A stretch of DNA of 64,000 nt, from positions 2,126,501 through 2,190,500 of the forward strand of contig NZ_CP047984.1 in the NCBI RefSeq assembly GCF_009931655.1. The letters are read 5' to 3'. Below the pieces are notes generated by a model, which made no database searches, had not been told where the DNA came from, and was given only the letters and a program-made list of their open reading frames with translations. Each line of letters starts with the position of its first letter. The stretch's first letter is position 1. The translations under genes were made by a program, and so were the position numbers. The stretch is from Pontibacter russatus (lineage in GTDB: Bacteria > Bacteroidota > Bacteroidia > Cytophagales > Hymenobacteraceae). This document shows, piece after piece, positions 56,417 through 64,000 of this stretch.

Positions 56417-58606
56417 CTATTCCGCCAGCGCCGTAGCGTCGTGTCTGGCTTTGTAGGAGGCGACGCCGGCATCCAGGAAGTTGACAAAGTTCTCCACATC
56501 CAGATCGTAGGCTATGGGCTTCACCAGCACATTCTCCTGGGCGTCCATCAGCACGTAGTAGGGCTGCGCGTTCACGTTAAACTTCGTAATCTGGTAGTCT
56601 GCGTTTTGCTTGCCGATGGTTTTCTTCTCCTTGCTGTCGTAGGCGCTGGTGTACCACTCCGCCTCCGGCAGCTCGGTTTTGTCATCCACGTACAGCGCGA
56701 CGATCACATAATTTTCGCGCAGGCGCTGCAGCACTGCCGGGTCCGACCACACGTTGGCCTCCATCTCGCGGCAGTTCACACAGCCGTGGCCGGTGAAGTC
56801 GATGAAGATAGGCTTGCCCTGCTGGGCCGCGCAGGCCTTTGCCTGCTCCAGGTCGAAGTAGCCCTGCAGCCCGTGCGGCAACTCAAATATGTCGCCATAC
56901 TTCGGCTCCCCGCACAACTGATCTGCCCCGGCTGTTGCGCCGCCTCCGCCCGCATTCTGGCGGATGATGCTGTTCAGGTCAAAGTCGTGGGTAGACTGCG
57001 GCGGCAGGTAGCCTGCCAGCGCCTTCAGCGGCGCCCCGAACATACCCGGTATCAGGTACAGCACAAAGCCGAAGGTGGCGATGGCCAGGAAGAGGCGCGG
57101 CACGCTGATATAGGGCAGGTCCGAGTCGTGGGAGAATTTAAGCTTGCCCAGCAGGTAAAAGCCCATCAGCGTGAAAATCACGATCCAGAGCGCTATATAT
57201 ACCTCCCGGTCCAGAATACCCCAGTGGTACACCTGGTCGGCCACGCTGAGGAACTTGAGCGCCAGTGCCAGTTCAATGAACCCGAGCACCACCTTTACAG
57301 AATTGAGCCAGCCACCGGACCTGGGCAGGCTGCTCAGCCACGACGGGAAGACGGCAAAAAGGGTAAACGGCAGAGCGAACGCCAGCGAGAAGCCGAACAT
57401 GCCCGCCACCGGGCGTATGGTCTCGCCTCCGGCCGATGCCACCAGAATGCTTCCCACAATGGGGCCGGTGCAGGAAAAGGACACCAGCGCCAGCGTAAAA
57501 GCCATGAAAAAGACGCCCGCCCAGCCGCCTTTGTCGGCCTGCGCGTCTACTTTGGTGAGCCACGAACTGGGCAGCGTAATCTCGAACATGCCGAAGAACG
57601 ACATGGCAAAGAGCAGGAAAATGGCGAAGAACAGCAGGTTCGGCAGCCAGTGCGTGCTGATGAAGTTGGCCCCGTCGGCCCCGAAAAGCTTGGCCACCAC
57701 CGTACCGATGAGGGTATAGATGGCGATGATAGAAAGGCCATATACCAGCGCCTTCAGCACTGCCTGCCCTTTGCTGCCGCTGCTGCCGGTGAAAAAACTC
57801 ACTGTCATGGGCACCATCGGGAACACGCAGGGCGTGAGCAGCGCCACCAGCCCCGAGCCGAAGGCCACCAGCATAAACGCCCACAGGCTGTCCTGCCCTG
57901 TCATGGGCTCTGACGCCGGAACTGTGGCCGAAAACGTTTCAGTAGCCGCCCCCTCGGTTGTGCCCGGCTGCTGCGCAAAGGCCGAGGAAAGTGCTTCCGT
58001 TCCACTGGTATCCTCGGCGGTCATGTCCTGAAACGCGGCAACGGTGTCCCGAACGGGCTGTTGCGGGGCGGCCGACTTGGTTTTCGCGGGCGCTTTGTCT
58101 GCGGGCTTGGCGGCAGGTGTAGCAGCGGCCGTAACGGCTATCTGCTGGCTCGTGAAGGCAAAGGTATCGTCGAAGGGGATGCACTGGCCGGTCACGTCGG
58201 TACACACCTGGTACTCGTAGCCGCCCTTTACCTGCAGGTCGGGCTGCAGCACGCGGATTTTCTGCCGGAACTGCGCCGTGCCGGTAAAGTAGGTGTACTC
58301 CCCCTCCCATATATCGTCGTATTTTTTCTTGGGGTTGACGGGCTGAACATCGCCTACCAACTCGTAAGACGGGTGCTTCTGAAAGGAGAACTCCGTAACC
58401 ATCGGCCCCAGGTCGGGGTCAAAGTCCGAGGAGTAGAGGTACCAGTCCTTGTCAATCTTCGCGTTGAAGATGAGGTCCACTTCCTCCCCCACCGCCACCT
58501 GCTTTTTAGAAACATCGTAGCTCCAGGAGGCGGGCTTCAGCACCTGCGCCTGCGCCAGCAATGCCACCAGGCAGAGCAGCCAGGTGGCGAGTAGTTTTGA
58601 TCTCAT
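56417..58606 (-). CDS. dsbD: Thiol:disulfide interchange protein DsbD
   Basis: Transfers reducing equivalents from cytoplasmic thioredoxin across the membrane. From the ATG at 58606, 729 residues. In order: signal peptide (MRSKLLATWLLCLVALLAQAQ), N-terminal domain with a redox pair (VCTDVTGQCIPF), an eight-segment membrane domain with the two Cys (LLTPCVFPMVPMTVSFFTG and FSCTGPIVGSILVA), and a C-terminal thioredoxin domain with CVNC (FTGHGCVNCREMEAN). All expected cysteine pairs are present. It may serve cytochrome maturation as well as periplasmic disulfide repair. Confidence 0.93.
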   Translation of the reverse strand: MRSKLLATWLLCLVALLAQAQVLKPASWSYDVSKKQVAVGEEVDLIFNAKIDKDWYLYSSDFDPDLGPMVTEFSFQKHPSYELVGDVQPVNPKKKYDDIWEGEYTYFTGTAQFRQKIRVLQPDLQVKGGYEYQVCTDVTGQCIPFDDTFAFTSQQIAVTAAATPAAKPADKAPAKTKSAAPQQPVRDTVAAFQDMTAEDTSGTEALSSAFAQQPGTTEGAATETFSATVPASEPMTGQDSLWAFMLVAFGSGLVALLTPCVFPMVPMTVSFFTGSSGSKGQAVLKALVYGLSIIAIYTLIGTVVAKLFGADGANFISTHWLPNLLFFAIFLLFAMSFFGMFEITLPSSWLTKVDAQADKGGWAGVFFMAFTLALVSFSCTGPIVGSILVASAGGETIRPVAGMFGFSLAFALPFTLFAVFPSWLSSLPRSGGWLNSVKVVLGFIELALALKFLSVADQVYHWGILDREVYIALWIVIFTLMGFYLLGKLKFSHDSDLPYISVPRLFLAIATFGFVLYLIPGMFGAPLKALAGYLPPQSTHDFDLNSIIRQNAGGGGATAGADQLCGEPKYGDIFELPHGLQGYFDLEQAKACAAQQGKPIFIDFTGHGCVNCREMEANVWSDPAVLQRLRENYVIVALYVDDKTELPEAEWYTSAYDSKEKKTIGKQNADYQITKFNVNAQPYYVLMDAQENVLVKPIAYDLDVENFVNFLDAGVASYKARHDATALAE

Positions 58607-59228
58607 GTTATAGCTGTCAATCATATATAGCCTGGCTCCTTATATATACTGGTGGAGGCGGTTGCAACCAGCGCGCCTTAGGTCTTGCCTCGTACAAAAA
58701 TAGGCATTTTTGCCCTCACCCGGCACCTCCATTTACAGGTGCCCGCATAAACAACACGCAAACCTTCCTTAACGTTGCCTGCACCGCCACATAATACCTC
58801 CGGAGCGGCTCAATCTTTTATCAGTCTCAAATAAGGATTGCCCTCTTGCCAGGTTCTGCGGATTATTTTTTGTTTCTGCAGTGCAATTCATTTTACAGTA
58901 AAACAACCCCAAAAGCTTATACAGAGCACTTTATGCATATATATGCAATTTAAGTGCAATAAATTGCCATGAATCAAGTGCAACTTTTAATAAATATTCA
59001 ACAAATTTTATATAATCCTATAACTATAATTAAACATTTTCCGTTGAACATGCTATATGAATCGCCGTTTACCACTTAATATTCAAGTTACACCCTTTAA
59101 TCTGTAGGGTCTACGTAATAAAAGCGGCAAAAAGGCAACCTTTTATATGAAATGAAAAAATATCTTGCAATATTTACATAACACAACGCGCCAAACCACC
59201 ACTTTTACCACCCTTTAACACATTAGAT
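58607..59228. other. AT-rich 620-nt spacer
   Basis: Sharply more AT-rich than its neighbours between about 58850 and 59200. AGTGCAA occurs three times in one direction (58880, 58953, 58977). No gene, RNA or origin signature was recognised. Confidence 0.55.
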
Positions 59229-59540
59229 ATGGATACGACCTTACAGAGCTATGTTGACTTCACCCTCCGGACTGAATGCGGCAAAACGTTTGAGAATGTA
59301 TTCAAAGCCATTAAGCTGATGCGTGACGAGCAGCACAACTTCCACGTCATCTACCGGACTTTTTCGGATGAGTATATCTACTCCTTCTGCAACCCCTTCC
59401 AGGACGACATGATTTCGAATGTCTACAGAATCATCTCTGAGCCGGAGGCGAAGCGGATATTTCAGCACCGCCTGTCTCAGGACAACGCCCGCGAGTTGTT
59501 TACCACCGCCCAGGCGTCCTATACGCAGTTGCGCTCCTGA
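59229..59540 (+). CDS. Hypothetical small protein
   Basis: 103 residues, not recognised. The sequence is soluble and mixed-charge, beginning MDTTLQSYVDFTLRTECGKTF, with aromatic residues spread through YRTFSDEYIYSFCNPFQ; no signal or membrane segment. The long AT-rich leader and its own terminator indicate an independently regulated gene. Confidence 0.65.
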   Translation: MDTTLQSYVDFTLRTECGKTFENVFKAIKLMRDEQHNFHVIYRTFSDEYIYSFCNPFQDDMISNVYRIISEPEAKRIFQHRLSQDNARELFTTAQASYTQLRS

Positions 59541-59561
59541 TTTTCGTTGCATGTCTGAAAA

Positions 59562-59592
59562 CAAAAAGGTGCTTCGCGGCACCTTTTTGTTT
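59562..59592 (+). terminator. Intrinsic terminator of the small hypothetical gene
   Basis: CAAAAAGGTGC pairs with GCACCTTTTTG (arms at 59562-59572 and beyond) with loop TTCGCG, 21 nt after the stop. Confidence 0.85.
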
Positions 59593-59745
59593 TACCGGCG
59601 TCCGGGCGCTGGCTATATATAAAAAAACCCCATCCTCTGCCCGCTACGGGCATTTCCGGAATGTTTTAGCGGCAACGGCTTGTACTCTTGCGCCAAAAGC
59701 GCGTATTTTAGTTAATTTTACACCTTTGCTGCTACATCACAGCAA

Positions 59746-61074
59746 ATGCTCCCTATGGCGTTAGACATCCTGTTAACCATATTCCTGGTATTTCTGAACG
59801 GTTTCTTTGTTGCGGCTGAGTTTGCCATCGTCAAGGTGCGCTCCTCGCAGATAGAATTGCGTGCGCAGGCAGGCAATACCATGGCCCGGATGGCGCAGAA
59901 CATGCTCACCCACCTCGACGCCTACCTCTCGGCCACGCAGCTGGGCATCACGCTCGCCTCCCTGGGCCTGGGCTGGATTGGCGAGAGCGTGGTGTCCCAG
60001 ATTGTGATCAACGTGATGGGGTTCTTTGGTTTTGGGGGAAGCGAGGAGCTGGCGCACAAGATAGCCCTGCCCATATCCTTTGCCATCATCACGGTGCTGC
60101 ACATCGTGTTCGGCGAGCTAGCCCCGAAGTCGCTGGCCATCCAGCGCTCCGAGTCCACGGCCCTGGCCATCGCCTTTCCGCTCCGGTTCTTTTATATCAT
60201 TTTCAAGCCGTTTATATGGCTGCTGAACGGTTTGGCCAACATGGTGCTGCGCGCGCTGGGAATCCAGGCAGTGCATGGCGCGGAGGTACACTCGGCCGAG
60301 GAGCTCCGGCTCCTGTTTGAGCAAAGCGTGGAGAGCGGCGCCATCCAGGACGCGCACCACCAGCTGATTGAGAACGTGTTCGAGTTTAACGAGCGGATGG
60401 TGAAGCAGATACTCGTGCCGCGCACCAAGATGGTGGCCGTGGACGTGAATGTGTCGGAGCACGAGCTGATGGAGCTCATCTTCAATGAGGGCTACTCGCG
60501 CCTGCCCGTTTACAACGGCAACATCGACAACATCGTCGGCATCCTGTACGTGAAGGACATCCTGAGCATCGTGCGCCGGGGCGAGCCCATCGTGATTGAG
60601 CAGCTCATGCGCCCTGCCTATTTTGTGCCGGAGACCAAGAAAATAAACCTGCTGCTGAAACAGTTCCAGCGCCGCCACATGCACATGGCCGTGGCCACCG
60701 ACGAGTTCGGCGGCGTGTCGGGCATCGTCACCATCGAGGACATCATCGAGGAACTGGTGGGCGAGATACAGGACGAGTACGACGAGGAAGTGCCCATTGT
60801 GGAGAAAGTCGGCGATTTCGACTACAAGGTGAGCGGCTCGGCCACCATCTCCGACGCCAACGATTTCCTGCCCTACCCGCTGCCCGAAGGTGAAGACTAC
60901 GAAACAGTGGGCGGCCTGCTGAACGTGATATATGGCCAGATACCCGAAAACCTGAACGAGGTGACAGACTTTAACGAGTACGAGGTGCGGGTGCTGGAGA
61001 AATCAGAGCGGCGCGTGGAGTGGGTGCTGCTGAAGGTGCGCCAGGAAGTGCTGCAGGGAGAGGAGGACAACTAA
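59746..61074 (+). CDS. Hemolysin-family CNNM/CorC protein
   Basis: Membrane protein of 442 residues with an N-terminal DUF21 transmembrane domain (FLVFLNGFFVAAEFAIVKVRSSQ, then ATQLGITLASLGLGWIGE), a pair of CBS domains (LVPRTKMVAVDV and GIVTIEDIIEELVGEI), and a C-terminal CorC_HlyC domain. Such proteins are linked to magnesium or cobalt homeostasis; the hemolysin label is historical. Start at 59746 or at the second ATG, 59755. The stop codon overlaps the next ATG (TAATG). Confidence 0.9.
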   Translation: MLPMALDILLTIFLVFLNGFFVAAEFAIVKVRSSQIELRAQAGNTMARMAQNMLTHLDAYLSATQLGITLASLGLGWIGESVVSQIVINVMGFFGFGGSEELAHKIALPISFAIITVLHIVFGELAPKSLAIQRSESTALAIAFPLRFFYIIFKPFIWLLNGLANMVLRALGIQAVHGAEVHSAEELRLLFEQSVESGAIQDAHHQLIENVFEFNERMVKQILVPRTKMVAVDVNVSEHELMELIFNEGYSRLPVYNGNIDNIVGILYVKDILSIVRRGEPIVIEQLMRPAYFVPETKKINLLLKQFQRRHMHMAVATDEFGGVSGIVTIEDIIEELVGEIQDEYDEEVPIVEKVGDFDYKVSGSATISDANDFLPYPLPEGEDYETVGGLLNVIYGQIPENLNEVTDFNEYEVRVLEKSERRVEWVLLKVRQEVLQGEEDN

Positions 61075-61529
61075 TGAAACGCCATGAAAGCCTTGCCCCT
61101 ATCTCGCGCCAGCACCAGGAGGGACTGCTGGCCGCCCGGCTGCTGCAACACGGCGCGCCGCCGTTCAAAGGCATGCCCACCACGCCCCCCGGCAAGCGCG
61201 ACCATATCCTGGGCCTGCTGCAGCGGCACCTGAAGCCGCATTTCAAACTGGAGGAGGAGACTGTTTTCGCGCTGTCCGCCTCCCTTTCAGAGGATCTGCG
61301 CCGCCAAACAGAGGAATTGCAGGCGGAGCACCGGCAACTGGAGGCACTGATACTGGCGCTGCCCCGAATCGCTGAAGACCTGCTGCCCGACAAGCTGCAC
61401 GAGGCGGGGAAACTCCTGGAGCAGCACATCCGGAAAGAAGAGCGTGTATTTTTTGAGCAGGTGCAGGGCGATATGACAGAGCAGGAGCTACAGCAGTTGC
61501 AGGAAATGGTGGCCCTGCACATGCATTGA
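61074..61529 (+). CDS. Hemerythrin-domain protein
   Basis: 151 residues. His and carboxylate residues of the HHE fold appear in SRQHQEGLLAARLL, HLKPHFKLEEETVF, EHRQLEALILAL and LEQHIRKEERVFFEQV. The four helices would bind a di-iron or similar centre. The ATG at 61074 overlaps the preceding stop, so translation is coupled to the CNNM/CorC gene; the earlier in-frame start lies within that gene. Roles range from oxygen or nitric-oxide sensing to iron handling. Confidence 0.82.
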   Translation: MKRHESLAPISRQHQEGLLAARLLQHGAPPFKGMPTTPPGKRDHILGLLQRHLKPHFKLEEETVFALSASLSEDLRRQTEELQAEHRQLEALILALPRIAEDLLPDKLHEAGKLLEQHIRKEERVFFEQVQGDMTEQELQQLQEMVALHMH

Positions 61530-61532
61530 TTC

Positions 61533-62051
61533 TTACCCTCTGCCCGTAAACCAGCTGCTGTACAGCACGTAGTTGTCTGCTGTTTTCGCCAGCCCCTCCA
61601 CCTGCTCCGGGCTCAGTTGCTTCACCTTTTTGGCCGGGATGCCCGCATATATATAACCCGCTTCACACACGGTGTTTTCCAGCACAATAGCCCCCGCCGC
61701 CACGATGCAGTTTTGCTGCACCACCGCATTGTCCATCACGATGGCCCCCATCCCAATCAGCACATTGTCCTCCACGGTGCAGCCATGCACAATGGCATTG
61801 TGCCCCACCGACACGTTGCTGCCAATGGTAGTGGCGGCTTTTTGGTAAGTGCAATGAATCACGGCGCCATCCTGTATGTTGGTTTTGTCGCCGATACGGA
61901 TGCTGTTCACATCCCCCCGAATCACCGCGTTGAACCACACCGAGCACTCATTGCCCAAAATCACGTCGCCCACAATCGTGGCGTTCTCGGCTATATAGCA
62001 ATCGCGCCCCATCTGCGGCTTCACGCCTTTTACCGGTAGTATAACTGGCAT
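61533..62051 (-). CDS. Gamma-carbonic anhydrase family protein
   Basis: Trimeric left-handed beta-helix protein of 172 residues. Hexapeptide turns are clear (IAENATIVGDVILGNECSVWFNAVIRGD, then IGSNVSVGHNAIVHGCTVEDNVLIGMGAIVMD). The metal ligands are His in AVIHCTY, His in VGHNAIVHG (two). It converges with the hemerythrin gene, with 3 nt between. Members such as YrdA or PaaY often have weak or untested carbonic anhydrase activity, so the activity is tentative. Confidence 0.88.
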   Translation of the reverse strand: MPVILPVKGVKPQMGRDCYIAENATIVGDVILGNECSVWFNAVIRGDVNSIRIGDKTNIQDGAVIHCTYQKAATTIGSNVSVGHNAIVHGCTVEDNVLIGMGAIVMDNAVVQQNCIVAAGAIVLENTVCEAGYIYAGIPAKKVKQLSPEQVEGLAKTADNYVLYSSWFTGRG

Positions 62052-62052
62052 A

Positions 62053-62232
62053 TTGTTGAATTTTGAATAAATTTGAATGGCTTGATTATGAAATGGCTAA
62101 ATTGTTGATTGTTGATTGTTTATATATAAGCTGCTCTTAACGGCTCCTGCAGCTACCCATATTCTTCTATCTAATTCATGAATCAACCATTTAACAATTA
62201 AGCCATAAAGCCTTCAACAATCAACAACCAAC
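62053..62232. repeat. AT-rich word repeats (TTGTTGATTGTTGATTG)
   Basis: TTGAATTTTGAATAAATTTGAATGG at 62054 onward, ATTGTTGATTGTTGATTG at about 62101-62119, and TTCAACAATCAACAACC near 62214. It fills the gap between two minus-strand genes. Confidence 0.55.
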
Positions 62233-62234
62233 CA

Positions 62235-63212
62235 TCAAACCAGCCGCTTCCAGGTGCCTTTCATGTAGTTGTATTTGAGGGTGCTGGGCAGGGCCTTCCA
62301 GAAATATTTGTTCACCTCCACCGCGAAGCTGGGCTGCATATAGCAGTTGATGGTGCAGCCTTCGCATTCCGGCAGCCGCCCCTCCAGCCGCTTCAGCTCC
62401 TCCACCTCCCCTGATTTGTAGAGCGCATAGAGTTGTCCGTTGATGAGGTAGCTTTTGGTGCCGAGGTGGTAGCAGGGCAGCACCAGTTCGTTTTCGGGCG
62501 AGATGACCAGCGTGGTGCTGGCGGCCTTGCAAACCGGGTCGGCTGTATGGTTGCCGCCGTCGCGGCGCAGCTGCAGAAAGCCCTCGTTCATATACACGCT
62601 TTTGCGCTTCCCAAAGGCGGTCAGGTAATCCAGTTCTTCCTCCGTCAGTTGCTCGCCGGTTTCCACGGTGTTGTACTCAAACGCCGGGTTGATGATGAGC
62701 AGCAGCTTGTTCGGGAGAATAATCTTCTGGTACACCTCCTCCAACTGGTGCAGGTTGCTCCGGAACACCGTGAACAGGATGTCCGGCCGCTCCCCCAGCG
62801 CCTTCGCCACCTGAATCGACTCCATCACAAAATCATAGCAGGCCACGCCACGTCCCTTGTCGTGCTCGTCCTTGTCTGAAGAGTCCAGTGAGAAGTGCAG
62901 CATATCGATTTTGCCCTTCAGCCGCTCGGCCAGTTTGGGGTAGAGCATGCCGTTGGTGGTGAGCGTGGTGATAAAGCCCATGTCGTGCGCCAGGCCCAGC
63001 ATCTGGTCTATCTGGCGATGCAGCAGCGGCTCACCGCCCGTAAAGTCTATCACCTGCACACCCAGCCGCTTCAGGTCGCGGAGGTTCTGCGCCACGTCCT
63101 CCAGCGTGATATAGGGCGAGGGCTTTTCCCAGATATCGCAGAACGAGCACTTTGCGTTACAGCGGTAGGTAACGTAATAGTTGCAGAGCACAGGTTTGGA
63201 GGTCAGGCGCAT
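62235..63212 (-). CDS. Radical SAM protein
   Basis: 325 residues. The 4Fe-4S motif is CNAKCSFC (C-x3-C-x2-C), with the SAM-binding FTGGEPLLH and a partial-TIM-barrel fold following. A C-terminal region with CEGCTINC suggests a second cluster or SPASM-like part. The substrate is not evident: it could act on peptides or lipids, and no obvious precursor gene is nearby. A minus-strand TAATTTTG box at 63238-63231 gives a short leader. Confidence 0.87.
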   Translation of the reverse strand: MRLTSKPVLCNYYVTYRCNAKCSFCDIWEKPSPYITLEDVAQNLRDLKRLGVQVIDFTGGEPLLHRQIDQMLGLAHDMGFITTLTTNGMLYPKLAERLKGKIDMLHFSLDSSDKDEHDKGRGVACYDFVMESIQVAKALGERPDILFTVFRSNLHQLEEVYQKIILPNKLLLIINPAFEYNTVETGEQLTEEELDYLTAFGKRKSVYMNEGFLQLRRDGGNHTADPVCKAASTTLVISPENELVLPCYHLGTKSYLINGQLYALYKSGEVEELKRLEGRLPECEGCTINCYMQPSFAVEVNKYFWKALPSTLKYNYMKGTWKRLV

Positions 63213-63230
63213 TCTTGAGTCTTATAAAAT

Positions 63231-63238
63231 CAAAATTA
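63231..63238 (-). promoter_or_regulatory. Possible -7 box of the radical SAM gene
   Basis: The minus strand reads TAATTTTG, 18 nt before the ATG. A TTTG-like element at the -33 distance is poor. Confidence 0.45.
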
Positions 63239-63326
63239 GGGATTATGCCCGGGAAATAAAGGGGGAACCTGCTTTCGCCTGTCTCAACCCCAATTTATAT
63301 ATAGATACGAAACAAAGCCGTAAAAA

Positions 63327-63719
63327 ATGAAAAGACAGAATATCTCCTCCGGGGCGGTGTGGGAAGACCAGATAGGCTACAGCCGCGCCGTGCGCATGGG
63401 CAACACCATTGAGGTTTCCGGTACCACCGCCACCGAAGGCGACCACGTAATCGGCAAAGGCGACGCCTATGAGCAGGCCATATATGCCCTCCGCAAAATA
63501 GAGCAGGCGCTGGCGCAGGCCGGGGCCTCGCTGCAGGATGTGGTGCGCACCCGCATCTATATGACCGACATCAGCCAGTGGCAGGAAGTGGGCCGCGCGC
63601 ACGGGGAGTTCTTCCGGGATATAAAACCGGCCTCCACCATGGTGCAGGTCAGCGCCCTCATCCACCCCGACCACCTCGTGGAAATCGAGGCCACCGCCGT
63701 CCTGCCCGCCTCCACCTGA
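63327..63719 (+). CDS. ridA: RidA-family protein
   Basis: 130 residues. Members hydrolyse reactive enamine/imine intermediates of amino-acid metabolism. The chorismate-mutase-like fold shows [48 protein letters not shown] and the C-terminal signature [25 protein letters not shown]. The catalytic Arg is the R in VVRTRIYM. It stands alone with TATATA in its leader. Confidence 0.85.
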   Translation: MKRQNISSGAVWEDQIGYSRAVRMGNTIEVSGTTATEGDHVIGKGDAYEQAIYALRKIEQALAQAGASLQDVVRTRIYMTDISQWQEVGRAHGEFFRDIKPASTMVQVSALIHPDHLVEIEATAVLPAST

Positions 63720-63901
63720 AAAAGTTTTGCACTCCCTCAGCTATATATAAATGCTGCTTGAGCCGGATACCCCTCCCCCTCGTCTCCCTTAAAAGCCGAA
63801 AGCCCACACGCCCTGCGGGATGGTTTTTGCCGTATAATACCAATTCTTGTTCGCAGCCGTTATGAGTAGGCAAACAAACATAGACTTAAACGATAACAGA
63901 T

Positions 63902-64000
63902 ATGAGGAGAATCGTGCTATTGATGGCATTTGTGGCGACGAGCGTGGCTGCAAAGGCGCAGATACAGGCGGGTGTGAAAGCAGGTTTGAGCACCGCTAAC
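63902..64000 (+). CDS. Outer-membrane beta-barrel protein, N-terminal fragment
   Basis: The gene runs off the right edge. The visible part begins with a signal peptide (MRRIVLLMAFVATSVAAKAQ) and then IQAGVKAGLS, the usual start of a PorT-like or OmpW-like small beta-barrel of Bacteroidota. Size and function cannot be judged. Confidence 0.55.
   Translation, partial: MRRIVLLMAFVATSVAAKAQIQAGVKAGLSTAN

Noticed and set aside
56441..57913. 490-codon open frame antisense to dsbD
   Set aside because: Antisense shadow; His/Gln/Arg-rich translation typical of complementary strands of membrane-protein genes.

Overview
The window reads as chromosomal DNA of a Bacteroidota bacterium, most likely a Cytophagales/Hymenobacteraceae member close to Pontibacter. 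The evidence is a GC-rich coding background, -7 boxes of the Bacteroidota form TAnnTTTG (once with TTTG exactly 19 nt upstream), a short NuoG, a monomeric NADP isocitrate dehydrogenase, CarboxypepD_reg-like and PorT-like proteins, and a striking abundance of TATATA. The genus is inference. No rRNA, tRNA, CRISPR array, integrase or transposase was found.

Layout. 1-5200: the end of an NtrC-type regulator overlapping an NtrY-like kinase, then cfa and dnaX. 5200-11000: monomeric icd, a phosphoribosyltransferase next to a dienelactone-hydrolase-like enzyme, a lipoprotein and nfi. 11016-11552: a GxxExxY gene enclosed by 45-nt inverted repeats, a candidate small mobile element. 11.7-25 kb: clpB, a lactonase-type lipoprotein, a HupE/UreJ-like membrane protein, an M1 peptidase, NDH-2, an ArsR regulator, a YjjG-type nucleotidase and pruA. 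25.2-40.4 kb: the complex I genes nuoA-N, carried as two blocks (A-J and K-N) separated by a strong hairpin and an opposite-strand lipoprotein gene; nuoD has a one-base frameshift. 40.6-44.4 kb: a small lipoprotein and a DUF1080 / gluconate-dehydrogenase-subunit-3 / GMC oxidoreductase cluster that fits 3-keto-sugar metabolism. 44.7-53.5 kb: a GNAT enzyme, aspS, a GDPD, a GT22-like mannosyltransferase, GtrA, a possible small RNA, tadA and sodA. 53.7-56.2 kb: an MBOAT O-acyltransferase with a translationally coupled SGNH-like partner, bracketed by two copies of the sodA 3' end plus terminator. 56.4-64 kb: DsbD, a small orphan behind an AT-rich spacer, a CNNM/CorC protein, a hemerythrin-like protein, a gamma-carbonic anhydrase, a radical SAM protein, RidA and the start of a beta-barrel gene.

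The genes serve mainly housekeeping and respiratory roles: NADH oxidation by both complex I and NDH-2, NADPH supply by IDH, proline catabolism by PruA, protein quality control by ClpB and DsbD, and envelope modification. The most unusual content lies between genes: long, nearly perfect hairpins with TATATA at the stem base, at least two REP-like palindrome families, AT-rich word repeats, the GxxExxY inverted-repeat cassette with a scar-like joined end at 25144-25163, and the sodA-end duplication around the MBOAT pair.
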